Source: Fibrobacter sp. (GTDB taxonomy: Bacteria; Fibrobacterota; Chitinivibrionia; Chitinivibrionales; Chitinispirillaceae). Taken from it: a DNA stretch of 64,000 nt. This document shows positions 55,489 to 62,718 of the stretch, in pieces (the stretch's first letter is position 1; each line of letters starts with the position of its first letter). Made by a program: the position numbers and the translations under genes. The stretch spans positions 58,467-122,466 of the forward strand of contig JAAZBG010000054.1 of assembly GCA_012513915.1 (NCBI GenBank). The letters run 5' to 3'. Under the pieces are notes generated by a model. The model saw only the letters and a program-made list of their open reading frames with translations. It was not told where the DNA came from and ran no database searches.

Positions 55489-56133
55489 TCAGAAATTAAA
55501 TGCAACAATACCTTTAAAGAATATTGCTATGCCCAGTGCAAGAAGAATTATTCCACTCACAAGGTTAATCACGAATGGATACTTACCCAGGCGTTTAAAC
55601 CTGTTTCGAAAGATTTGCGATGCATACCCTGCTATTAGCATAGGAATCGCAAAACCGATAGAATACACTAATAGCAGCAGTACTCCTGTAACAATTTTTC
55701 CCTGCGTTGCCACGATTGCAAGAACACTTGACAACATCGGACCAACACAGGGAATCCAGATTATACCCAATGTTAAACCAAGAAAGAACCCGCCAAACCG
55801 GCCTTTTGACTTCTGTGCAAATGATGACAAAAAGGAAAGATGTTTAAACATATTAACATTTACGATCAACATCACACCAAACAGCGCAATGATAACTGCT
55901 GCGACTTTTTCAATATGCCGCATTGATGAGCCTACAGCTGCACCAAACATTGATGACAGTACGCCCATGATAATGAAGGTTACCGCCAGACCGCTGACAA
56001 TTAGAACCGGGCGCCACTTATGATCGTTACTGTTACCGGTTACAATAATTGGTAAGACAGGCAATACACACGGAGACAGTACACTGGCAAACCCTGCTGC
56101 AAAAACAAGAACTATATTTAAATTCTCAAACAT
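55489..56133 (-). CDS. CcdA/DsbD-type thiol-disulfide transmembrane electron carrier
   Basis: 214 residues with six membrane helices. The two redox cysteines are visible: Cys22 in LSPCVLPVLP and Cys129 in WIPCVGPMLS. This is the CcdA class, lacking the extra DsbD domains, which moves electrons from cytoplasmic thioredoxin to extracytoplasmic thioredoxin-like proteins. Partners are encoded around it: a thioredoxin-like exported protein 87 bases upstream and two thioredoxins about 4 kb away in the same cluster. Confidence 0.93.
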   Translation of the reverse strand: MFENLNIVLVFAAGFASVLSPCVLPVLPIIVTGNSNDHKWRPVLIVSGLAVTFIIMGVLSSMFGAAVGSSMRHIEKVAAVIIALFGVMLIVNVNMFKHLSFLSSFAQKSKGRFGGFFLGLTLGIIWIPCVGPMLSSVLAIVATQGKIVTGVLLLLVYSIGFAIPMLIAGYASQIFRNRFKRLGKYPFVINLVSGIILLALGIAIFFKGIVAFNF

Positions 56134-56220
56134 GGTTTATTCCTTAATTATTAACATTCTTCATAATAGACCGACACGCTTAACTACCGCCCAATTCCAG
56201 TACGATACAGCCAGACACCC

Positions 56221-56607
56221 TTATAGTTTTTTCAACGCAGCAATCAACTTATCCTGCTCATGTATACCCGGAGTGAACCTTTTAATCTCTTTTCCTTTTT
56301 TGTCAACCACAATAAGTAACGGAATTGAACGGATCCCATACTTATAGAACTCCGCCTGATCCTGCGAAATTGTTGTCTTAATGTACTGCACATTTACAAG
56401 CGAATCAATAGTGCCCTTTACCGATTGCAGTATTTCATCCTGAATCTGGCATGGACGGCCATTTGGATTCATAAAAAACAACAGCGTACTCTCTTTAACA
56501 ATATGTTTTTGAGTCTGTACCACATTAGCACTATCTGCTTTAGCTAAAACATTACCGCCCATAATCAACACGACTGACATCACCCCTACTACTTTTACAA
56601 AACGCAT
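56221..56607 (-). CDS. exported thioredoxin-like protein with a single active-site cysteine
   Basis: 128 residues from ATG 56607 behind AAAGGAG; longer in-frame starts upstream reach into the ferredoxin gene and are rejected. A signal peptide (SVVLIMGGNVLAKA) is followed by a thioredoxin fold. The active site reads NPNGRPCQIQ: Cys53 replaces CxxC, with Gly at the first position. The cis-Pro loop SIPLLIVV is intact. A single cysteine suits a persulfide or mixed-disulfide carrier, or a reductase partner of CcdA, more than a classic disulfide exchanger. Confidence 0.82.
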   Translation of the reverse strand: MRFVKVVGVMSVVLIMGGNVLAKADSANVVQTQKHIVKESTLLFFMNPNGRPCQIQDEILQSVKGTIDSLVNVQYIKTTISQDQAEFYKYGIRSIPLLIVVDKKGKEIKRFTPGIHEQDKLIAALKKL

Positions 56608-56621
56608 GTTAATCTCCTTTT

Positions 56622-56804
56622 TTATTCTTCTGTTATAGCGCCCATACCACAAAAACGCACACATTTTCCACATTTGATACACTTCTCTTTGTCAATTACC
56701 GGTGCAGCATACCCCTTTTGTGTCATTGCCCCGACCGGACACACTCTGATCGCAGGGCAGGGATGATTCTGTGGACAATACTCACTTCTTACGACGACAT
56801 TCAT
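56622..56804 (-). CDS. 4Fe-4S ferredoxin-like protein
   Basis: 60 residues. The C-terminal half has a standard CxxCxxCxxxC set (Cys42, 45, 48, 52, in CIKCGKCVRFC). The N-terminal half adds Cys10, Cys16 and Cys22 with a CPVGAM stretch, a looser second site. Reminiscent of short ferredoxins co-encoded with ArsR/redox operons. Small and cytoplasmic. Likely an electron carrier to the membrane proteins of this operon. Confidence 0.85.
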   Translation of the reverse strand: MNVVVRSEYCPQNHPCPAIRVCPVGAMTQKGYAAPVIDKEKCIKCGKCVRFCGMGAITEE

Positions 56805-56819
56805 GTGTAACTCCTTGTA

Positions 56820-56990
56820 CTATGAATTATGAAAAACACCTGAGAGCAACGCTCCCATAACAGCACCATAGATTGTACTTATAACCGGATTACTTGTCAA
56901 AGGACACGCTCCGGATGAACATCCAATAAACTTATAATAGGCAAAACCGGCAACAGCCCCGAGTACTATGCCAATAATTAATTTTACCAT
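56820..56990 (-). CDS. DUF6132 small membrane protein
   Basis: 56 residues from ATG 56990 behind AAGGAGGTGGC (the longer frame to 57020 lacks such a site). Two membrane helices, the first IIGIVLGAVAGFAYYKFIG, then the loop CSSGACPLTSNP with two cysteines (CxxxxC) and a second GAVMGALLSG helix. This pattern is the DUF6132 family, commonly next to ArsR and thioredoxin genes. Function unknown. The loop cysteines could take part in thiol chemistry. Confidence 0.8.
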   Translation of the reverse strand: MVKLIIGIVLGAVAGFAYYKFIGCSSGACPLTSNPVISTIYGAVMGALLSGVFHNS

Positions 56991-57054
56991 AGCCACCTCC
57001 TTTATTATATTAATATACATATATTCGTATTTACATATATATTATTTAAAAAAA

Positions 57055-57318
57055 TTATTTTAATGCTTTTACAATCTGCTGTGCATCCTTATTCACAACC
57101 GAATAATGAATCTGTGTTCCATCACGAACGCCCTCAATAATACCGGCCGCTTTGAGAATATTTAAATGCTGCGAGACTGTCGGTTGAGGAACACCGGTAC
57201 AATTGACCATCGTTGCAACATTCTGCTCCCCTGCAATCAGCCCCTCAACAATGCAAAAACGGATCGGATGCCCGAGCGCTTTGAGAATTTCAGCTTTTTT
57301 CCTATGTGATGTATTCAT
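57055..57318 (-). CDS. ArsR-family transcriptional regulator
   Basis: 87 residues from ATG 57318 behind GGAGG. Winged helix with TGVPQPTVSQHLNILKAAGI recognition segment. It lacks the ELCVCDL metal-binding motif of arsenic sensors; the cysteines are Cys22 and Cys40, so a thiol/persulfide- or other metal-responsive role is possible. First gene of the redox operon; its own promoter region has an AATATT-AG-AATATT inverted repeat, consistent with autorepression. Confidence 0.88.
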   Translation of the reverse strand: MNTSHRKKAEILKALGHPIRFCIVEGLIAGEQNVATMVNCTGVPQPTVSQHLNILKAAGIIEGVRDGTQIHYSVVNKDAQQIVKALK

Positions 57319-57331
57319 TAAAACCTCCACA

Positions 57332-57376
57332 ACAATATTCTAATATTAATATATACTGATTTTATAAAATGATCAA
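57332..57376 (-). promoter_or_regulatory. promoter and candidate ArsR operator of the redox operon
   Basis: On the minus strand: -35 TTGATC (57371-57376), 17-base spacer, -10 TATATT (57348-57353). AATATT-AG-AATATT overlaps the -10 and start region and is a good candidate operator for the ArsR protein. Confidence 0.68.
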
Positions 57377-57410
57377 GCTATTTTTTCTATTTCTGAACTT
57401 GAAAAATTAA

Positions 57411-59069
57411 TCAGTATGATGATGACACAATTGATCTGGAGTAAACATCTCCATTGCTGAAACGGATTCGCGCAATCATGACTCTGTTATAGGGTGGAAT
57501 TTGAAGCTTTATCTGCTGTACACCAGGATTAACTTTTTCACAATAGATACGTTTACCATCAAGACTCCATATTGAAACCTCTAATGGTGGATGTTGCAGA
57601 CTTGTAAACGAGCAGATAAACAACCTTCCATCTACTGCAAATATTGGATGATTCTGATTACTACTTTTTACACGAGTACCAGATCCAGCTTTTAAAAGTG
57701 TATCCGGTCCGATTATAAGTGTATACCCCGAATGACTACTCCACGGAGTACCAATTCGAATGTTATTCTTTTCAATCCAGGTTGGAAAATTCAATAGAGT
57801 GTTATATACACCAACAAGGTAGTTTGATTCATAAAAAACAGAATCGGGTCTCATTACGATCTTTACTGTATCAGAGTTGATTTTTGCAACCCCGGTTTCA
57901 CACAGAATATCTGCACCGCGCCCCGTAAAACTGTATCCGACTTGTTTATACACAGACTGGCCATCAACCATAAACTGAGGCAGCTGATTATTATGTTCAG
58001 GATCATTCATCACCACAATGATAGAGTCTGTAGAAGTAAATGTATACGTTACTTCCCGCTTATTATTTACTTTTGCTATTACCGGTGATGTACCTGCGAT
58101 TGTAGTCGGAGAATCCTTGATCGTAGTATATGAGGAAACCCAATCCCCCGTCTGAGAAGACTGCAACACAAGACCACTTGACAACTCAGAAATACGTGCA
58201 ATCGATACCGCTGGTAATGAACAGGTGTTTCGCACCCATCCGGTATCAGTTAGAAATGCAACTGCAGTTGTACCGCAAATGGTCTGTGCATCAGCATAGG
58301 TAACCCGTGTATTCAACTGTATATCTGATGCAAAGTTCCCGTTCACACCCCTGCTATAAATACGACCATCGCGTGAAACTGCATAGACACTATTTGTAAA
58401 AACAATTGTATCGGCGATAGTGATATCATGTGATGTAACCTCCGGGATCGCAGTGGAGAGATTAACAAATCGCAGCAACCCGCTGCTGCCGGTAACAAAA
58501 AACCCTGCAGTACCGCTATCATTCGCAAACAGTCCGGTAATCGTTTTTGAACCATTTATTGCAACAGAATCTGTGGATACCACAGTGCCATCACGAAGCA
58601 ATCGTTGCAGGCTGATTACTGAATCACTCGTCCTGACTGCAAAGACTACTGTGTCAAGCGAAGCATTAAGTGCCACTAATACAGCAGGCATATCCCTATT
58701 GATAGTAATTGCAGTTGCAGCAGGAGGATCAACACTGAATTCGGACGGGAAAGGATATACGTCCTGAATCCGGGCAACAGTAATCGACACACTCCCCAAC
58801 TTGTCAATTACCGCGGCAGCAGACGAATCAACTGTGCCACTTGTCAAATAACGATACGGTTTGTTATTACATAAAGCATCAGGGATACTGAAACCCATTG
58901 TCTGCGATGCAACTTTCCATGATCCGGTTTTAAACGTCTGATGTTTGAATACATAGGCGTTATCATCAATTGTGCATGCTGTAAATGCATAGCTTGCGCT
59001 GATCAGTATAAGCACAATAAGTGCCCTGATCTTCACAAATGCATTTTTATTCATCATACACATTTTCAC
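57411..59069 (-). CDS. secreted surface protein, unknown
   Basis: 552 residues. A signal peptide lies after MNKNAFVKIRALIVLIL and ends near AFTACT, possibly a lipobox (FTAC) but not canonical. The mature part is beta-rich with repeated VVFAVRTSDSVISLQRLLRDG-like strands, suggesting propeller or Ig-like repeats. The last about 70 residues resemble the WSLDGKRIYCEKVNPG-type sorting/Ig domain seen at the C-terminus of Fibrobacter surface proteins. It lies 14 bases after the Kelch lipoprotein gene, so both are probably co-regulated. GTG 59069 follows AGGAG. Confidence 0.7.
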   Translation of the reverse strand: MKMCMMNKNAFVKIRALIVLILISASYAFTACTIDDNAYVFKHQTFKTGSWKVASQTMGFSIPDALCNNKPYRYLTSGTVDSSAAAVIDKLGSVSITVARIQDVYPFPSEFSVDPPAATAITINRDMPAVLVALNASLDTVVFAVRTSDSVISLQRLLRDGTVVSTDSVAINGSKTITGLFANDSGTAGFFVTGSSGLLRFVNLSTAIPEVTSHDITIADTIVFTNSVYAVSRDGRIYSRGVNGNFASDIQLNTRVTYADAQTICGTTAVAFLTDTGWVRNTCSLPAVSIARISELSSGLVLQSSQTGDWVSSYTTIKDSPTTIAGTSPVIAKVNNKREVTYTFTSTDSIIVVMNDPEHNNQLPQFMVDGQSVYKQVGYSFTGRGADILCETGVAKINSDTVKIVMRPDSVFYESNYLVGVYNTLLNFPTWIEKNNIRIGTPWSSHSGYTLIIGPDTLLKAGSGTRVKSSNQNHPIFAVDGRLFICSFTSLQHPPLEVSIWSLDGKRIYCEKVNPGVQQIKLQIPPYNRVMIARIRFSNGDVYSRSIVSSSY

Positions 59070-59083
59070 AAAACTCCTACTGA

Positions 59084-61303
59084 TTATGGATAGTATACCA
59101 TCACGCGTTTATAAGCAATTTCAGAAACACCTGATGCAGTGCTGCTGCCGCCGACAGAATAAATTATTCTGTTGTGACTAACCGTTGCATCACCACTTAT
59201 AGTATAACCGACCGGAGCAACAGTATTCCATCCGTCAGTATTTTGTTTGCAATTAAACACTTTTACATTATCGTAACCAAAAACATTGCCGCTCATTGAA
59301 TTTTTTCCACCAATAATAAAGATACTGTCGCCAACAGCACAGGCACTAAAAGTATTACGGGTCTCAGGCATGACAGGACCATTTGTTGATATCATGCTGA
59401 CAGGATCGAAAATCTCTATACCGGTATGCGACGTCTGCAATTCATCAACACCACCAAGTATCCATATTTTCTGTCCTACAGTCACCGCCTGATGATTTGT
59501 GCGATATTTCAGCATTTGAGCAACTTTAGAAATTTTTAACGTTTTCGGGTCAAACACATAAATATCATTCAGAGCGATCTTGGTTTCATCTGCAGAGGTA
59601 GGATCAGAACCGCCGAAAAGATATATTTTTGAATCATAAACAGTACATGCCATACCGATTAACCCAAATGGCAAAGAATCAGCACATTTGGTCCACTTGG
59701 AATCATCTGGTCTAAGGTAATAAATTGATGAATAAGCAGATAGTATGTTAGACCCGCCAAACACAAATATTGTTTTATCAACAACTGCCGCACAATGATA
59801 GCTGCTCACAGCAGGCAGATCTACTCCGTTACTCATCTTTATCCCGGTTTTTATGTTAAACCGCTCTACAGTTTTCAGAGCAACAGATCTGTTCACTTTA
59901 CTTACACTATTATAAACAAGTTTCTGTCCACCGATAACATACAGCACAGTATCAACAACCACAGCAGAAGAAAACATTTTGCCTTCAGAGAGTGAATCCA
60001 CCATTGGTTTCCATACATCATGAGGATTCAGCAGTTCATCATCAAGAACATCTATTAAGACTGTATCCGCATACCAGTTCCCTGGAGTTTCGCCATCATT
60101 AACCTCGACAAATAGCAGCTTTTTACCCGGTGAACTCCACCTATACAATAAAGTATCAGTGCCGGACCAGGACGAATCCGTACTCATTGATGGATGTACA
60201 TCTTTAAGTGATATGACATTATCCATACTACCCTCACTCCATCGAACGGCTTGCGGTGTAAGCTTTCCATTACAATAACTCACCACGGCAACAACGGTAT
60301 CAGCATTGGTAATAATATCATTACCGCGCCTGTTTTTTATACTTAAACTCACTCGCGTTTTATAGAATAATGGCGGGTAGAGTTTTATTGACAATATAGA
60401 AGAATATGTACTTTTATTATTCAGCATATCAACGGTCTTAACCTGGTAGCAATAATGACGGGGAAGCGTATCTGATGATCCCCCCGGATACACAGTATCG
60501 TCGAAAAAATTATCATTGGTACTGCCGACTAATTCAGGTACAGTACTCACTGAATCGTATCGGTATACCTCATACCCTTTACGATCTGCGACATCAACGT
60601 GACTCCATTGTATCTGTACGATTCCTGAAACAGGATCAAGCAGAAGAATCGTATCAACGACCGGTGATGGCGGTATATCAATTGTATCATTTTCAAGAAC
60701 AAAGCAATCACTAATCGTCATTGTTTTACCCGACTCAACCAGTATATTATTGCTTGTCAGAGAGAGTTTTGCACCTGAAAAACGCAACGTGTAAACGCCC
60801 TTCGGCACGGAGGTCATGGTAAATGTTGATGTCGACTGGTTTACGATCGCATTAAACGAGGTTCCCGGAATATAAATGGCAACATCAGACTTGAGATCAT
60901 AAACAAGCGGATAGGTAACGCACCCCTGAATTGCTCCCGGCGGATACACCGTATCCTTTTTCAGGTCAGTCAAACTATCAAAATACTCGCGAAAAAATGG
61001 TCCTCTGAAGACTTTCTTTGAACCATCTGCAGTAACACCAACAAACGAATAGTTGACCTTTGCAGGTAATGAATCGAATTCAAAACAGCCATTATCATCA
61101 GTTGTTGCCGTCCCGATAACCGTGTTTTCATCTGCCTTGAATAATGAAACAGTTGCTCCGGCGACTGCGTTATCAAATTCATCAACAAGTGTACCAACTG
61201 TAAGTGTACCACCACCGGCAACCTGAGTCGGTCCACAGGAAATCATCATCACCGCAACTAATGCAGTAAGCAGAAAAAGTGATATCAGTTTAAATCTGCC
61301 CAC
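59084..61303 (-). CDS. Kelch-propeller lipoprotein with carboxypeptidase-regulatory-like domain
   Basis: 739 residues from GTG 61303. Lipoprotein signal (MMISCGP, Cys23). A carboxypeptidase-regulatory-like beta-sandwich (about 35-110, LVDEFDNAVAGATVSLFKADE), a second similar segment to about 205, an Fn3-like domain (about 210-300) and six Kelch blades from about 435 (LYVIGG, IFVFGG, IYLFGG, IWILGG, IFIIGG, IIYSVGG). An envelope-anchored binding or scaffold protein; no catalytic signature seen. It starts three bases after the TIGR02147 regulator stop. Confidence 0.87.
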   Translation of the reverse strand: MGRFKLISLFLLTALVAVMMISCGPTQVAGGGTLTVGTLVDEFDNAVAGATVSLFKADENTVIGTATTDDNGCFEFDSLPAKVNYSFVGVTADGSKKVFRGPFFREYFDSLTDLKKDTVYPPGAIQGCVTYPLVYDLKSDVAIYIPGTSFNAIVNQSTSTFTMTSVPKGVYTLRFSGAKLSLTSNNILVESGKTMTISDCFVLENDTIDIPPSPVVDTILLLDPVSGIVQIQWSHVDVADRKGYEVYRYDSVSTVPELVGSTNDNFFDDTVYPGGSSDTLPRHYCYQVKTVDMLNNKSTYSSILSIKLYPPLFYKTRVSLSIKNRRGNDIITNADTVVAVVSYCNGKLTPQAVRWSEGSMDNVISLKDVHPSMSTDSSWSGTDTLLYRWSSPGKKLLFVEVNDGETPGNWYADTVLIDVLDDELLNPHDVWKPMVDSLSEGKMFSSAVVVDTVLYVIGGQKLVYNSVSKVNRSVALKTVERFNIKTGIKMSNGVDLPAVSSYHCAAVVDKTIFVFGGSNILSAYSSIYYLRPDDSKWTKCADSLPFGLIGMACTVYDSKIYLFGGSDPTSADETKIALNDIYVFDPKTLKISKVAQMLKYRTNHQAVTVGQKIWILGGVDELQTSHTGIEIFDPVSMISTNGPVMPETRNTFSACAVGDSIFIIGGKNSMSGNVFGYDNVKVFNCKQNTDGWNTVAPVGYTISGDATVSHNRIIYSVGGSSTASGVSEIAYKRVMVYYP

Positions 61304-61306
61304 AGT

Positions 61307-62137
61307 TTACTTCTCACCCTTGTAGCATTTAGTCAGTGGAAAAATCTGAAAATTAAATTGATATACACGTTCACTTGGCTCTGGATCACTTTTCGCCATT
61401 TCAAGCGCAGTAAGCTGAAACTCTGTCAGTTTTTCTGATATCGCTTGAAATTGTGCAGTGGAGATATTAAGTGTCAGTGTGGAGATATTTCTGTCGGCAC
61501 GATCAAAACGCTCTATCGCTGTTTGTGCAAGTGTCATGGCCGCACGCTGGTAATGATGAATAGCACTCAATGATGTCTGGTTACTGGTACGGACAGTCTT
61601 ATCAGTAACGACATACATTGCACCATCTTTACGAATAAGATTAAGCTTGAGCAGAAGCTCTATTGCACTCTGCGCCTGAGCTGCCGTAATTGATGGTGCA
61701 AGCATTTTCGCGAGTACCTCGTAGTCCCCATTAAACGGATAGAAATTAATCAGTTCACGTATCGCTACGTTATACCAGTTTGAAAAATACTCATTCTGCT
61801 CAGCAGTCAATTCGTAAATTGACGTCTTTCGCAATACAACCATTTTATCGTGATAGTACTTTCTTCTGTCCGGTTCCTTACTTTGATCATAATGAACCAT
61901 ACAATCAAAGTACTCAGTCTCAACCCTGCTAAAACCAAACAGCTCAGCAAACTTAAAGATCAATTCATCAGAGATATTGCGTTTGCCATTAAGAATGTTC
62001 GTAAAAAAACCGGCTGACGCAATCCCGACCTTGTTACATATATACCTGTATGAAAAAGCAGCCCATTCACTCTTGCGCTGCTGATACAGATCTGAAAGCA
62101 GAATTCTGTAATCGGTATAATCAAATACATTCAGCAT
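61307..62137 (-). CDS. TIGR02147-family regulator
   Basis: 276 residues. N-terminal MLNVFDYTDYRILLSDLYQQRKSE and the helical segments VGIASAGFFTNILNGKRNIS and IFKFAELFGFS form an XRE-like HTH region, a known lead of TIGR02147 proteins, which are abundant in Fibrobacter genomes. The C-terminal half is a helical domain ending in a beta strand. It is the first gene of the operon with the Kelch and second surface protein, so it likely controls them. The function of the family in detail is not known to me. It is a strong phylum marker. Confidence 0.9.
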   Translation of the reverse strand: MLNVFDYTDYRILLSDLYQQRKSEWAAFSYRYICNKVGIASAGFFTNILNGKRNISDELIFKFAELFGFSRVETEYFDCMVHYDQSKEPDRRKYYHDKMVVLRKTSIYELTAEQNEYFSNWYNVAIRELINFYPFNGDYEVLAKMLAPSITAAQAQSAIELLLKLNLIRKDGAMYVVTDKTVRTSNQTSLSAIHHYQRAAMTLAQTAIERFDRADRNISTLTLNISTAQFQAISEKLTEFQLTALEMAKSDPEPSERVYQFNFQIFPLTKCYKGEK

Positions 62138-62332
62138 TTTTTCTCTTACGACTTAAAGTTAATGCGGACATGTATCATTAGTCTAATATAATCTATATTT
62201 TCAATGATATGACAAAAATATCCGCACTCCTGAACCATTACATATATAGTATACAACATACAAACTACTGACGGGTATGAGGTTTTGCATCAGGTGATAG
62301 AAACTGTTTTCTGGTAGGAAACGGGGGGGGAA

Positions 62333-62506
62333 GTGACGAGTAGCCAGTAGCCAGTAGCCAGTAGCCAGTAGCCAGTAGCCAGTAGCCAGTGTAGCCAGTA
62401 GCCAGTGTAGCCAGTAGCCAGTGTAGCCAATAGCCAACAGCCAAATTCTGAATTCAGAAAAGCCATAAAGATTGACTTCTGGATGCTGGATTCTGGCTAC
62501 TGAATT
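62333..62506. repeat. tandem heptamer array GTAGCCA, with flanking degenerate heptamers
   Basis: One GTGACGA (62333) is followed by seven uninterrupted GTAGCCA units (62340-62388), then further GTAGCCA copies separated three times by an extra GT, and variants ATAGCCA and ACAGCCA (to 62443). Downstream, CTGGATG, CTGGATT, CTGGCTA and CTGAATT occur consecutively from 62479, also 7-base phased. The 129-codon frame across this array (62201-62587) translates to repetitive GYWLLAT text and is not a gene. Confidence 0.95.
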
Positions 62507-62553
62507 CTTTAAAAAAAACGCTCCCCCTCTTGACATTAAACTTTCTTTTAATA

Positions 62554-62601
62554 ACACTACTATTGGTATTGACTCTATTTTTAGCACACTATATTTTGTG
62601 T
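62554..62601 (+). promoter_or_regulatory. NrdR-box pair upstream of nrdD
   Basis: The box at 62586-62601 (ACACTATATTTTGTGT) matches the NrdR consensus ACACWATATATWGTGT at 15 of 16 positions. A weaker box at 62554-62569 (ACACTACTATTGGTAT) starts exactly 32 bases earlier, the usual helical phasing. The strong box overlaps a TATATT (-10) with TTGACT 15 bases before it. This would repress nrdD when dATP is high. Confidence 0.75.
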
Positions 62602-62718
62602 AAGTACAAATTGAACAACATTTTGATTTTCAAAGGGGAAAGCACTCAAAAGAACCTGCATTGTTCGGGTTTTTCTGAATGCGTATCAGACACATTTAAA
62701 CACACGAGGGTTTATTCT

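Noticed and set aside
56608-56682. 25-residue N-terminal extension of the single-cysteine thioredoxin-like protein
   Set aside because: It overlaps the ferredoxin gene, puts residues before the signal peptide and lacks the strong ribosome-binding site that precedes ATG 56607.
62201-62587. 129-codon reading frame on the minus strand
   Set aside because: It is coded by the GTAGCCA heptamer array; the translation is a repetitive GYWLLAT string and there is no ribosome-binding site.
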